A stretch of DNA of 64,000 bases from the NCBI GenBank assembly GCA_013399875.1, contig VXAZ01008283.1, forward strand, positions 682,001 through 746,000, in the 5' to 3' direction. How positions within the stretch are numbered: position 1 is the first letter of the stretch; every line of letters begins with the position of its first letter. This document shows positions 26,816 to 40,200 of this stretch, piece after piece. Below the pieces are notes generated by a model that saw nothing but the letters and a program-made list of their open reading frames with translations, was not told the DNA's origin and made no database searches. The translations under genes were made by a program, and so were the position numbers. This DNA is from Gymnorhina tibicen (lineage: Eukaryota > Chordata > Aves > Passeriformes > Artamidae).

Positions 26816-29639
26816 TAGGGGGAATCAGAGGGTTTAGCTGCATACCTGCTCTGTAGCATTTGTCTCAGTGATTAATAGAAAATATGGGTATGATCTAATA
26901 TCAAAACCCAAACAGAACGGACAAGAACTCTCTAATGCCTTAGGGTTAGAAAGCGTATGTTTATTTCAGCACTGGGAACTATGTGGGGTCATCCCCAAAG
27001 ACGTAGCACAAAAGCACAAAGCAATACAGATTCTATTTATCTACAAAAGTTCTAAATATTCAAAATACAAATGCATATTCATAACATAAACACCTCCCAT
27101 TCTCCGCTGTGTATGGTAATTAACTAAAAAGTCATTAAGCATGCATAGTTGGTCCTTTGAAGTGGGTTGGTGGTCCTGTAATTGAGGAGGAGGTCTTCTT
27201 TGATGAAGTAAAACTTGTGTTCCTCACTGTGACCTTTCTATCTCCCTGGTTTTAAACAATACAAATTTCCTCCTGAGGAACCTTCAGTTCCTTTTGCTAT
27301 TACTTCTGAACAAATCCTGGATCTAAAATTTGTAACTGTCCAGTTTTCCTTTGGTCTAATTAATTCAACTGTTTCCCAATATAAGCACAGCTGAGCAAAC
27401 ACTAAATAACTAACAATAGTCTCTTCAATCTTAAAACTCATTTTAAACTTAACTCCCTTCAGCTAATCATTAATTTCTTTTAATTGGCTTCAGCTAAACT
27501 CACTTTTTAAACCTATTTCTAACTACTTCTAATAACTACAGTTCTAGGCTTTTAAATGATAAATGGTAAATATAAAACTCTATGTCTCATTAGAACCAAG
27601 GAACGGCTCCCATTTCATTTTACTTCCCATTAGAGATGTGACCACGAAGTCCAGCAGCTGATCTGCAAACAGAACAGTGGTTTCGAAACTGCTATGGGTT
27701 ATCTCTGTCTTCTGGAGACATCTGCCACAAACCATGTACTGAAGCTAGAGATAGCTGTGCTCCATTTATGATAAAATCATGAGCTCTGCTGTTATAATAC
27801 CTTTAGCTAGCAGTGACTGTTGGGGTCACTGGGGCATCCTCTGGCAGCCATGGGGGCCTGTACTCACCTTATTACTTCTGTTCTATTGGGATGTTTTTTC
27901 ATCTGGTTTATCCTTTCTTTATATTATCATTATAATTTTTAAGAGTGCAGTTAATAGGCAGCATTTCCATCTACAGACAAGAAACATGCGGCCTTGTCAG
28001 CAACTCTGCTATGGTCAGAATTTGCAGCACTGCTAAGAAAGTCACACAGGGGTCCTTCTCAGATTCATAATCCACAGCAAAAGTAGGTCCAGAGACTGGT
28101 AAAACAGTCTGTTTTGTTGTCTTTCCTATAAATGTGCTTTAATCACTTCCCTTTATCAGGTCTATGCAGCCCTTGTTTGCTAGGAGAAATTAGCTGGAAC
28201 TAATTTATAAGGAATGAGTAATAGGCAATTTATCTAGCAGCTTACAACTGTTGCCTGGATACAAATATTTTCAAATGTTTTTATATATAAAATGCTTCAC
28301 AGCAATTTGTTTTGATGACAAATTGTCAAAACAGAAAGCCAGGGCACGTGACGTTACTACCTTTACCTCCTTTATAATGCAAAACACTGTCCCTGTGCTG
28401 CCACTGAATAGGTATAATAAGGAACAATAAGCCCTGTTTGGTGAGAGAACTCTGTATGTAGTTTTCATTTGCCTCTAGAGGATTAGAAACATGAGAGTGC
28501 AAAGATCAGAATTTCATTTAATCAGATGAATAAATAGCAGCTGCTGCTATTTTTGCAAGGTAAAACATTGGAGAAAAATACTATAAAAAAACCACAACTC
28601 CCCATTCTAATACACTGAGTTAATAAAAGGCATTCTCTATCAGTCTTAAAAGTGGAACTGCTGGAGTTGATTACGAGGATGTTGAAAATCTGTGAGTAGG
28701 AACCAAAAAAATTGCAAACCAGGTTATTGCATACTCTGAAGAGGTGTTTTGAACCAGCTTTTTCCTTGTTCTAATATATGTGTCTGCCTTGCCAAAATCA
28801 GTCTGTGTACAGATGTATGCAAATCAAATATTGGAATTCCCAAGGTGAATGCTAAGCTGCACCCACATGTCCAGCTGCTGAACTGTGTCCCAGAAACACA
28901 AGACTCTGGTGGGAAACAAGGAAATCTCCTTTGCAGAGATTTTCTGCTCACTCTGATCACATCCACACTCTCCTTCTGGTAGAATGACTAGTTTAATGAA
29001 ACTGTAACATATAAGGTCTAAAACTGGAAGATCTATTCTTCTTTTTTTTTGGCTAAAAAAAAAAAGTGGAAAACAAAAGAAGCAGGAAAGCAACTCAGAC
29101 ATGAAGACAACTGTAAAGCATTTTTCCCTATTGATTTATCCCTTATGTTTTTGAGCTTCATCAAAGAAAGGACACCAGAGTGTACTTTAAGAGTCTGGAA
29201 CCCCTGGGTGAGAAACTTACTTTTGATAATTTGTAATATTGCTCAGTATCCCTTTCCCTGGCAGCTTCCCAAACAGTATAGGCAGGCTGGGCAGAACAAG
29301 CTGGTTCCCATGCTTCTTCACACTACTCTAGCTAAAGATAATTTATGGCAGTTTATCAAGATTTTTTTTGTGTTTTAGAAGTTTCTAACTACCACGAGTT
29401 TCCCTATTAAAACCACTACTTAACATTTTTACAAACTCCAAACAAGCAAGCAAGGAAGCAAACAAAAAAATGCATGAGATAAAGTAAATTTTACCCACTG
29501 TGTTACATTGCTTCCTTCTGTTGCCTTTGGGTCTGGTCTGCTTGCTATACATCTCCTCTAAGTCTAAAAGATTCAGATAGTCACTACCAAATCGCTTTTG
29601 CCATAACTATGCCCTCTCAGCTTCCCTCACCACCCCAGG

Positions 29640-31728
29640 TACGGGAATAGATATGAAGCTCTGTGTCAGGCAAATGGTAGTGAAGGTCTGCCAGGGGTTT
29701 GCCCAGAGCAAGTCAGTCACCTCCACACATTATAACTCTGGCTGTTCAGAAAGAAGGAAGGGCAATTGTTTTAGGTGACTCCCTTCTTGGGGAAGCGGGA
29801 AGCTAAGAGCCCTGTATGCTGACTGGATCCATTCCACTGGGAAGTTTGCTACCTGCCTGGGCCCAGGAAAAAGATTATTACTAGAACACTCCCTGAACTG
29901 GTTCAGCTTGCTGATTGTTATCCGCTTCTGGTTGTCTGGGTCAGCAGGTGGAGAAGAACAAAGTCCTAGGGCAACCAAAAAGGACTTCAGAGCACTGGAA
30001 TGACTGTTTGAAGAGTCAGGACCACAGCTGATGTTTTCCTCAAGCTCTTTGGTTGCAGGGAAGAATGAGGAAAGGAACAGGAGAACCCACCTGATCAACA
30101 CATGGCTTGAAGAGTGGTGCCATCCTTGGAATTTTGGCTTTTTTGATCATAGGGCGGTTTACGTGCCACCAGGCCTGCTAGAGAGAAATGGGGTCCATGT
30201 GTCTAAAACGGGAAAAGGTTTCTAGCTGATGAGTTGACAGCACTGATTGAGAGGGCTTTAAACTAGGTTTGAAGGGGGAAGAGGATAAAACCAGGCTCCC
30301 TAGAGATGAGCCTGGGGGTGTCATGCCAGTGTTGGGGGCGAAATCGATAGCCCAGGTGAAGTGCATCCACACCAGCGCACACAGTATGGGAAACAAACAG
30401 GAGGAGCTGGAAGCCACTGCGCAGGAGGAAAGCTGTGACACAGTCTCTATCATGGAAACATGGGGGGAGGACTCACATATCTGGAGTGCTGCAATGGACG
30501 GCTGCGAGCTCTCCAGAAGGGACAGGTGAGGAAGGAGAGGCAGTGGGTAGCTCTGTACATTAGGGGGTGTTTTGACTGTATAGAGCTCGAGGAAAGTGAT
30601 GATAAATTTGAGTGCCTATGGGTAAGGACTGGGGGAAGGCTAACAAGACAGACATCCTGATGGGAGACTGTTATAGACCACCCAACCACGATGAAGAGGC
30701 AGATGAAGTGTTCTGTAAGCTGCTGGCTGATGTTTCACTAAACTGAAACTCAACACAGCAGAGAGAAGGCAGTCTAGGAGGTTCCTGGAGTGTATGGAAG
30801 AGAACTTCTGACACATCTGGTAACTGAGCCCCACTAGACCTGCTGTTTATAAACAGAGAAGGGCTGGTGGGAGATGTGGTGGTCAGAGGCCTTCTTGGAT
30901 GTAGCAACCATGAAATGATTGAGTTTTGGTTCTTGGTGAAGTAAGGAAAGGGGTCAATAAAACCTCTACCTCGGACTTTCAGAGGGAGGACTTTGGCCTG
31001 TTCAGGGCACTGCTTCAGAGAGTCCCTTGGGAAACAGTCCTTAACAAGGAAGGAGTCCAGGAAGGCTGGATATACTTTCAGAAGGAAATCTTAAAGATGC
31101 AGGAGCAGGCCATCCCTATGTGTTGAAAGATGAGCCGTTGGGGCAGAAGACCAGCCTGACTGAACAAGGAATTTTTGCTCAAACTCGGGTTGAAAAAGAG
31201 GGTTTATGACCTTTGGAAGAAGGGTCAGGCACCTCAGGAAGAGTACCAGGATGTAGTTAGATCACATAAAAAAAATTAGAAAAGGAAAATTAGAAAGGCA
31301 AAAAATCAGCTAGGACTCAATCTTGCCACTGCTGTGAAAGATAATAAAAAGAGTTTTTATAAACATATTGGCAACAAAAGGAGAGCTAAGGAAAATCTCC
31401 ATCCTTTATTGGATGTGAAGGGCAACATTGCCACCAAGGATAAGGAAAATGTTGAGGTACTTAATGTCTTCTTTGCCTCAGTCTTTAACAGAAAGAATGA
31501 ATATCCTCAGGGAAACCAGCCCCCCGAGCTGGTAGACAGGGAGCAGAACAGACCGCCTGCAATTCAGGAAGAAGTAGTTACGGACCTGCTCTGCCACTTA
31601 GACACTCATGAGTCCAATGGGGCTGGATAGGATTTACCCAAGGGTACTGAGGGAGCTGGTGGAAGAGCTCACCAAACCACTTTCCGTCATTTATCATCAG
31701 TCCTGGTTAATGAAGGAGGTCCCAGATG
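29640..31728 (+). mobile_element. CR1 LINE, 5' half with decayed ORF1 and ORF2
   Basis: This segment holds recognisable CR1 coding text in order. The ORF1 esterase-like domain has AIVLGDSLLG (about 29761-29790) and, further on, WLEEWC and FGFFDH to VHVSKTGK (about 30100-30225). The ORF2 endonuclease part includes EELEA...METW and WSAAMDG (about 30395-30510), VALYIRGCFDCIEL (about 30548-30590) and CSNHEMIEF (about 30903-30930). The linker before the reverse transcriptase includes RVPWETVL, GVQEGW, NKRRAKENLHPLLD (about 31370-31415) and LNVFFASVF. Stops and frameshifts break every frame, and the endonuclease stretch around its GDFN motif is missing near 30740. Homology ends at GGAGGTCCCAGATG (about 31725), before the reverse transcriptase. 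It is a dead copy. The left boundary is approximate. Confidence 0.85.
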
Positions 31729-33999
31729 TTGGGATGTCTCCCTTCTTGCAAAATGCATTCAGCTTTGCGTGACTGATGAAAGTGCTGCTACTTGGCACAA
31801 AATGTTCAGGACTTTGTTAGAAAGGTTTTCCTTGGAATATAAATCCTTGAAAGATTCAATTATATGTTCAGCACAACCCTCTCTATCTCCAGAAATGCAG
31901 CCAGCAGTGTATTCTCCCTAACGTGTGTAGGAGAAACAGCAGACAGCAGTTTTCTGTGGTGGTGCTTTTTTGCAAATGATCCTGTAGAAGCATTTTTACC
32001 TGCTTACCTCACCTTCTGTTTTGCTGAATAAATCTAGTTTGTCAATCACTTGGGCTGTAACTGTTTGATTACTGAGCAAAGAGTAACTTTCTTATTTTAA
32101 CTTGAGGTTGAGGAGGTGTCTGTTGTGCCTCCCTCTCAAGAATGGTAGATCATAGGCAGCACCTGCTTAGCACCTGTCATCACTTCAGAGCATCAAAGAA
32201 AGTGTTCCTTGAAACTACAACCTTTGGCCATATCTCTTTTAGGTAAGATATGGTTTCCACAGCTTGAAATGAAGACTCACCTCAAAGCTGAAATAGTTAT
32301 CCGTACTTCTAAACGTGAGAACATGGGACATTTTATTAAAAGAATATATGTTATGGTCAAAGTAAACTATTAAAAAAGAATCTTGAAGATCATTTAATGT
32401 TGTATAAACCAATGACTAAAAATTTAAAGATGAGATATTTAGATGCAAAGCAAAAGCCCAATCCTTTCCTTCAAGTTGCAAACACTGCTAGTGAGTGATC
32501 AGACAGAAAAATGAAGGCAATAATAAATCAAGAAAAAACCACTGATCTTATTTTTTTGTGTTGTTCCAATTTTTTAAGATCCTTTAAAATTCAGTATTTA
32601 AAGAATGAAGAAAAGAAGTATAATCAAGTATGAGAGAGACACAAAGTGCAGCTGAAGAAGGCTGAGAGATAAAAGGCAGGTGGCTCAGAGGCTCTGCTGC
32701 CTGTGCACTGTGCTACCTGGAGCTTCACTGCCTTGCTGGACCACATCCTGCAGCTGATGGATCCATGGAGAGACCCCCCGCCCAGGCATGAGGGAGCAGG
32801 GCTGTTTGCTGCTGAAAGATGGTGAAGGTACTGAGATGGTGAAGCCATTCAGGAATGGGGAAGGGTCGGGAGGGAATCTGTCACACTGCCACTTGCCTCC
32901 ATGCCCAGCATAGCTGGCTATGGTGGGAGGTGGATGGTCAAATGATGCCTAGTGGTGCAAACTTTTCTGGCTGGTTTTGCAGATTGGGGTTGGAAGGTAA
33001 AAGAAGGCGGTGATCCCATTCTTATGAGAATAGTTTCATTTTCCTTATGTCTGTAATTGATCTTCAAGACAATTGTCAGTTTTTGCTAAAGCAGGTTTTA
33101 GGGGCTACATTCTTCCCTGAGAATGACTAATTTACGGTCCGTATTAGCACTGTTTCACATTTGGAAAGAAAGGATAAGCTTTTGTCCTGAGGAAATTGAA
33201 TATTATCACAGAAATTATTTTGATTAGCTAATAGTGTTTGATATCTTCCAATCTCATGACAGACTGTATCAGCAAAAGTAAGTGAAAACACAACTTGGAA
33301 TTTACAAGTAACTGTAGGAAACTTCAAATGATATGTCAGTTCACTGAGGTTGCTTCCTGGAAGTAAAATATACATGGAAAATTGACAAGAGTGTATCCTG
33401 TGAGAGACAGAAAACCTTAATCCTAATGGTTGTGTGTTACACTTCCACAGAAAGTGCTGAAGCAGACTACAGAACATTAGCAGACTAAATGAGCTTATTA
33501 ATGTTTGGTTTAATGGCACCATTTTTTTCCTCTGCCTGTTCTTGATTAAAGTTTTGAGTGATAATTGTTTTGCCAGTTTAAAGGCTTTATGACAGTTCAA
33601 TGGGTTTAGAGCTATGCACACAACACTTTTTTCTCATATTCTAAAGCATGCATGATCAAGACAAAATTTTTATTCCTGTGAAAAATAAAGCTGTGTTTTA
33701 TGGCTCCTTAACAAAGCATCTTCAGAATCATTGCTGTCATACACACATATAAAGCATGTCAACTTTTTTTTTTATTAAAAAGCATGGAAGACATGGCAAA
33801 TGCCCCCAAGTTCTGTCCTACGAATATTCTTTCAAAGGTTGCATGCATTGTCATGAATAGTCCTACTGAGGCAATCCTTAAATGTATTTAACAATGCATT
33901 ATTAATAATTATTAACTTCAATGTATGCAAAGTTCTTTTAGGTTCCCTACATTTGAATAATAATTTAGAAGTTACTACAAAATTACCATAAATCAATGT
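31729..33999. other. Intergenic, nothing recognised
   Basis: The sequence just right of the CR1 copy does not look like the CR1 reverse transcriptase. A minus-strand ORF of 164 codons lies at 33127-33621 (see findings). No other feature is supported. Confidence 0.5.
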
Positions 34000-34290
34000 C
34001 AGAACATCAGATGATTATAGCAGCTCAGGTCAAAGGTCCACTTAGCCTGGCATTCTGTCTCAACAGGGGTCAAAAGCAAAAGAACATGGCAAATGTAGAT
34101 GACACTTCCTACCCTTCTGGATGTATTTTGCTTACTTAGTGAGTTCAAGCAGTAGAAGGTGCCCAGGCAGTGCCTTTCCAAGTCATCATCTGGCTCCTGA
34201 GCCAAGTTGACTCCTTGTACCCACAGTACCCTCTGGCCAAGTCTCATGAAACTCCCTGTTCTAAAAAAGTTCCACCTCATTCCACGAAGC
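34000..34290 (-). mobile_element. Old CR1-type LINE 3' fragment
   Basis: Antisense text resembling older CR1 subfamilies: CATCAGATGATTATAGCAGC, AAAGGTCCACTTAGCCTGGC, TCTGTCTCAACAGGGGTC, and a late section with GTTCTAAAAAAGTTCCACCT. Divergence is high, so the family assignment is moderate. Confidence 0.6.
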
Positions 34291-37200
34291 GCTACATTTG
34301 ATTAGTTCAAGCATTCGTTAAGTTATGGAGAGGCATGCCTGTTCTACAGAAAAATTAATGGAAAAATGTCACTAAATCTTTTCCTCCACAGCATGTGTTT
34401 TGTTGTTACTGAAGTCTGGATGGTGCGACACCTGTAAGATAGAAGCCTGTCATACATTGCAGAGTTTTCAACCAATTCAGTATGTGTCTCCATGGCCAAC
34501 ATAACATCTGAGCAGCCCCAGCTTTTCCAAAGAAAAAAACAAATGGTCCAGGTTAAACATAAGAGAAAGGCTTGACCCCTGTGGAAAAAACCCATATGGC
34601 ATATTACACCACCTGGAGCCGGTCTCCATGAGTGGTCTTCTCCCCTTCATGTACAGATGGATCCCTCTCTGGCTTTTACTGGGCAGATTCTGCTGCCAGC
34701 AAATGCTGGAGCTTCTCAGGGGTGGGGAAAACCTGGGTGCTGGAATTAATACAAAATCGAATAAAATGCTACAAAACACCTTTTTTTAATGTGGATAGCA
34801 CTTTAGATCTACAAACTCTCATTTCAGAAAGTTGTTAGTCTTTGGTCATGAGATTCAGATGCAAGAGGAAGGACTCAGCAGCCCGTGGTGCTGTACTGGG
34901 AAATTACAAAGCAGTCAGCAGACATCTTGGCACACACCTGCTCTTCTGAAGGTGGCAGCTGCTGTAGTCTGATCAGCAGCCATGAAACTGGTTGGTTGTA
35001 AGCCAGATTGATAAATAAATTAACTCTTTCAATAACAAATCTGCCTTTAGATGTTAGAAGGAAAATACATTCAATAAACTCTCATTTATTTTCTTGTCTT
35101 TCAGCATGTGTGTTAGACTAAAACAAGGGTAAGACCCCATAATTCAGAAAAATGCTACCTGAATGTAGTGGGGTTTTTTAGGAACAATGAGACAAACAAA
35201 TCTATTAGTTAAAACTGTAGAATGAGATCAGAACGACTTTGGTTCAGGCAGTCGAAAGTGATCTTCATTTCCCCTCAGTTCTAAAAAATATTGCTGGCTC
35301 TCAGCAGTGTCCAAAACTGTTTTGATTTCCTTTCTGGCTAAGCTGGGCTGCTGAACAGCATGTTTGATTCTCAAATCAGAATTAACATGTTTCTAGATAC
35401 AGTGGTTTTATAGGACTGTCTAGGTTGCCTATAGGAGCTGCAAAAGCTGAGCTCCCCTAATCTTTGGCACACAAAGGATTTCATGGAGGTAGAACACTGA
35501 CTTCAAAGATAAGCAAGTTGCTACAAAAATTAAATCCCATTCAGTATGACAACAGCTGGGGAAACCAAGTAAGAAGATTAGTTGAAAATGTAGTAGTCAT
35601 AAGTCTTAGCAAGTCAGCAACTCCTAATTGATCCTGGAAAGCATTTTGAGATGGTGGAGGAAATAACAGGGCATTCCCTAGGTACCCTTCCTCATGGTAC
35701 AAACTTTATTTACACTTAAATGGCAATGGCAAAGAATAGAGGAAATCACTAGAAAATAAATGAAATTTTACAGAAGGGGCCAAGATATCTGCAAGGCAAT
35801 TTGTTCTCAGTGAAAATTCAACCAAAAGAGACCATATAATTAGTGCCCACTGAAACACCATCTCCCAGGGGTCTGCAAATTGTCAAAAGCTAACCCCTAG
35901 CCACATCAACCTGGTACAGATCTGCTGGAGGTGGTAAGCTCCCCTCCGCTCCTTATGCTTGAATATTACCCTGCTGTGTTGATGAGCTTGGCAGCTGCTC
36001 ACTCAGATATCGTGGTGTGCTGCCGGTGCTGATGTCTGAGGGGAGCTGCTCAAGCAGAAAGGCTCGTTGTGTGGAAAATAGTGTCTGTCTGCAGCCTATC
36101 AGACTGTGTAAGAGCAGCTCAGGCTGTAAAATGAGACAGTTTGCATATTGTAATAGCCATGCTGCTAAAAGCAGAGGTTTCCTTTAGAATCAAGTGTTCA
36201 AAGTTATTAATAGTTGTGAGTGTGTGACCCAGTGAAATAACTGGAATGGCATACGGGAAATAAGAGAATTTATCAATGACGAGATATTTCTTTCTCTATC
36301 ATTTAAGTTCTCTGTTACATTTCAGTTGTTCCTGGGCAAACAGTGTGCCAATTAGTTCAACTTCCCTGGGGAAAGGATCTGACACTTTTTTCTTCCCCTG
36401 AGAACATTTTCACACTTTTAATCAGAATATGCTGAGACTGCCTCAAATCGCAGGAGTATGTCGAAATCCGTAATAAAGCCCATTAAATGGTGCTCGCAGG
36501 TTGGCTTTCTGGTTTTGTATTTCTTGGTATTTTTACCTGTAAGGAAACAAACTTAAACCAGTACGAAAAAAAAAATATATATACAGATAAAAATGATTGG
36601 TGAGGATTTTGATGATTGACTTCTGAGCCTGATTTCAGATACTGGCCAATAAAAGCAGAGTTTAGAGGCAACTGGCAGCCCTGGGGGATGCTATCAGAAG
36701 TAGGAATGACCCTGTTTATTCCAAAGAATATAAACTGATATCCAGGCCCCTTTTTACTCTCCCATTGATATTTCTCATTAGGATCAGCAGCACAATCTGA
36801 AAACAAAGCAGGACTTAGTGTGGGAGGATTATGCCGTTCCACTGCCACTGATTCAAATGGATGTTCCTGGATTTCCCTTAATCACGCTGGGATGTCTCCA
36901 ATGCCATTGTAACTTCAAAGCCTGCAAGAGACTCTGCTGCCCCCTTGTTTTCCAGCCTTTCACCTACTCTTCTTGCTAAATATGGCAATGGGAAGGTTGA
37001 TAAAGGAATTGTAAAAATATTATAAAGTATCTATGCATTAGCAAAAATAAACTGCTCTAATAATAAATTTGCTCTAATTCTGAAAAGTTGTGGCAAAGAA
37101 TAGAGTACATTTTCTCTTTGCATTTTCCCCTAGCTGGAGAAGGTATAGTACAGTGCATTGTCTCCATTGATGCTTGTTTTGCATCATGATGATTCTCTCC

Positions 37201-40200
37201 CCATTCAGCAGAAGGAGAACTCTGCATGCCATCTTAAAATCAAAATGGCATTTTTGCGGCCTCAGAGTACAGCTGGGACATGGATGGGGAATCACTGGCA
37301 TTCTTGTTGCATCTTCTTTTTTCCCTTGATGACAAATTCTCACAAGTAGCAAAAGCAAAGGAGAAACTACTGCTACTGCTGCTACTACTACTACTACTAC
37401 TAGTACTACAACAACTGTAATTTAAGAGGCTTCCACCATAAAATAATGCCTGCCTGGTCTGTAGACTCTTGTGTGAACGCAAGCACATCTTTGTGCCAAT
37501 ATTATATTCAGAAATTTTAACCGGTAACACTTGCCTTTTGTTTCAGGCAGTGTTTGTTGGTAGAAAAGAGAGTGTTTCAGAGAGATGCTGTGGGCCATGC
37601 CAGTACCAGGACCCTTGGTCGTCTCCCTGCTCCTGGCAGGCAGCTGCCCAGCTTGGAGAATCCAAGGGCTTCAGTGCTGGGAGGAAAAGGGCTGCTGTGA
37701 GAGGGAACCACAGTAAGTGACCTCCAGAGCCCTGATAGAATCGACATTTCTGAGATTTTGTGGTTTTGTGATTTGTGCCTGGATACTTAACTGGGTCTAG
37801 AGCTTGGAAGATGTAGAGTCTTTTCTCAGCTTTCCCAAGGCCATTCATGACCCTGTCTGGTTCTAGATCGATAAACTAGGGGTGGTAAAGTCATCTCTCT
37901 TTTACTTTTTAGTTGATTCTTCTATTAGATTCAGAACTGGGTGTGTTTGCAGGGTCCATCGCCCCTGAGCCATGTTCCCTTCGTAATAGCAAGAGGAATT
38001 TAGCCAGCGGGCAGTCCTGTTGCAGTTGTGATGGGTCATGGGAGATGGAATGTGGGTCAAAGTTTGACATTTTGTGTTAGCTTGGCCCTCACTCTCTCTC
38101 AAACCACTTTAAAAGTATTTTTATAGCATGTTTTATAGTCCCTTCAGGATCATGAGTTAGTTCCTCTTCTATTTTTCATATTAGATTTATGTTTTGGCTC
38201 AAATCTAAAACAAATGTTTTCAGTTACAAAGCTTTTCATCAGTTTTAAAAGCATTGTTTCCATTTAGAACAGAAACATGATATGTATGGAATTAAATAAT
38301 CTGAATATTTATTCCTAATGATTACATTTAGAAGAACAATATTGACCACTTAGGAGTTTTGAATAAAGACAAAGTGTGATGCCAAAGGCGTGTTGCACGT
38401 GTGATTTGGTGAAGCTGCTCTAAAAGTAAGCAGTTAGCAATAAAGGAATAATGTAGCTTGCAAATGGTACAAGGCATGTGGGTCATCTTTGCCAGGATTC
38501 CTGTTCTTATAGAGCTCCATTTTGCTTATGCTATTTGTGGTAGGTTACTGGTTTCATGTTTCAAATGACTCAAACATTTTCACTCTGGAAGGGAAGGTTT
38601 GCATTTCTTCCTTTGGGACCTACTTTACAGTGACTTTTTTTCAACATCAGATGTGACACTAAACTCGACAGAGAGCAAATATTTGTCCTTCATTGGGGTC
38701 ATTCCGAAGCCCTTTGCAACAAGGAGGGATCACAGCTGGCTGGGAGGCAGCTCTGGGGCATCCTGACTGACTTCACTGTGAATTTCATTTTGTGCAGGCT
38801 CTGATATATTTGAGGGAGAAGAAGGAATATCATTTTTCAGAGGAGTAGCATTTTTCAGAGTATATTGAGGCCAGTTCTTTTGTTATTTCAGATCTGCATA
38901 CATTCCACGAGTATAGTGCTTCAGTGCTTTGTTATTACACCATGACAGGTGACAAAGGTATCAACTCTCTCTTTCAGCATTCGTAGCATCTTCCCAGCCC
39001 TGAGTCTGTATAAATTGTGTCACCTCCTCCTGGCAGCCACTGCTGTCCCTTTGAGGGGCTGGCTGTGAGGAAGAGGTGTGCCTGGGGTGTGTGCTGTGGC
39101 TCCAGGCAACAGGCACAGACTGTCAGCCTTGGCACACCACTTCCTGCCTCTGGCTGAGTATCTTGGATCTGCAGAGAATAAAAAAGATTAGTGGCATGAT
39201 TTGTAAAGGCAGCCTGATGTGGAACACCTACATACCTTTAAAATGCAACATTTAGTCTTTAGCTTCTTAGGGAATAGAAATACTTGAGGAAAGTGCAATA
39301 TGAAAAGCTGTATGTTTGGAATTACCTGCATTTTGCCCTGAGAAAGGAGGCTTGGGGAAAGTGCAGTGGAAATTTGTTGGTTTTGTTCTGCATAAGGGAC
39401 ATGTTAGAGGGCCATGCATTAGGAACTTCAGTGATAAGTGTCTTACATCTGACTAGGTCTCTGGTGAGTCTTCACATTGTTTGTGGGGTCTAACACAGGG
39501 CTGCCTGCCTAAGCCTGGCTCAGGGAATTTCTTTCATAACAGAAATGGACTTCTGCTGTAAAGCACAGGAAATTGTCTGTGTGGAGAACAAAGAATATCA
39601 GGGTTGATTTAAATTTTTAAAACTCTACCTTTGTTTACAGCCTTCACTCATACCCCTTGAAAATCATAAACCTTATGGGAAGAAAATCAGAATGAACAGT
39701 CACTTAATGCTTTTAATGTCCCTGCAGCTCTGAAATGTTATTTGCTTCTGTGTTTTCTCTGGAGAGCTGCAGAAGCATGGCTGTTGTGCAGGTGTCAGCA
39801 TTCATTTAAAATTGTTCATTTCCAGTTGCAGCTTTTCAGGAAGATAACTTATTTCTGTTTCAAAATCAATCAATTTGCTCATTAGAAAGCAGTAAGGGGT
39901 ATTTCCCAGAAGGTTATTGATCCCGTCAAATGTAAAATACTGATGTCACATACTGCAGTTTTAGAGACTGTCCTGATTGAAAAGGCAGGACATACTATTC
40001 TGTCATATAACATTTCATTACTGTTTCATGTTCTACTGTTTACAAACTGTTGTAGAAACAATAAACTGCATTTTTACAATAAATGTTGGGAAACAAGAAT
40101 GTGTTGGTTTTCATACTTAGAGGAAAAAAATTGTATCTGGGACTTGTTCTGGAAACATTATTAAAATATCTTCTTGCTTTTTAAAGCAAGTGTAGTATCT

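Larger units (their letters stand above)
19331..29639. other. Intergenic, no gene recognised
   Basis: About 10 kb of AT-rich sequence. It includes the (GGAA)n tract at 19985-20100, a small 15-bp duplication near 22098-22128, and a very AT-rich stretch at about 26570-26815. Short ORFs are scattered through it; none resembles a known protein. Confidence 0.55.

Noticed and set aside
31334..31630. Clean plus-strand ORF of 98 codons as an independent gene
   Set aside because: It is the CR1 ORF2 linker (NKRRAKENLHPLLD, LNVFFASVF) and part of the decayed LINE.
36483..36848. Minus-strand ORF of 121 codons
   Set aside because: It has no recognisable domain and no conserved-looking exon borders, and the length can arise by chance in 64 kb.
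37240..37530. ORF with a poly-serine run
   Set aside because: The serines come from the CTA/CTG trinucleotide tract, and the rest resembles no protein.
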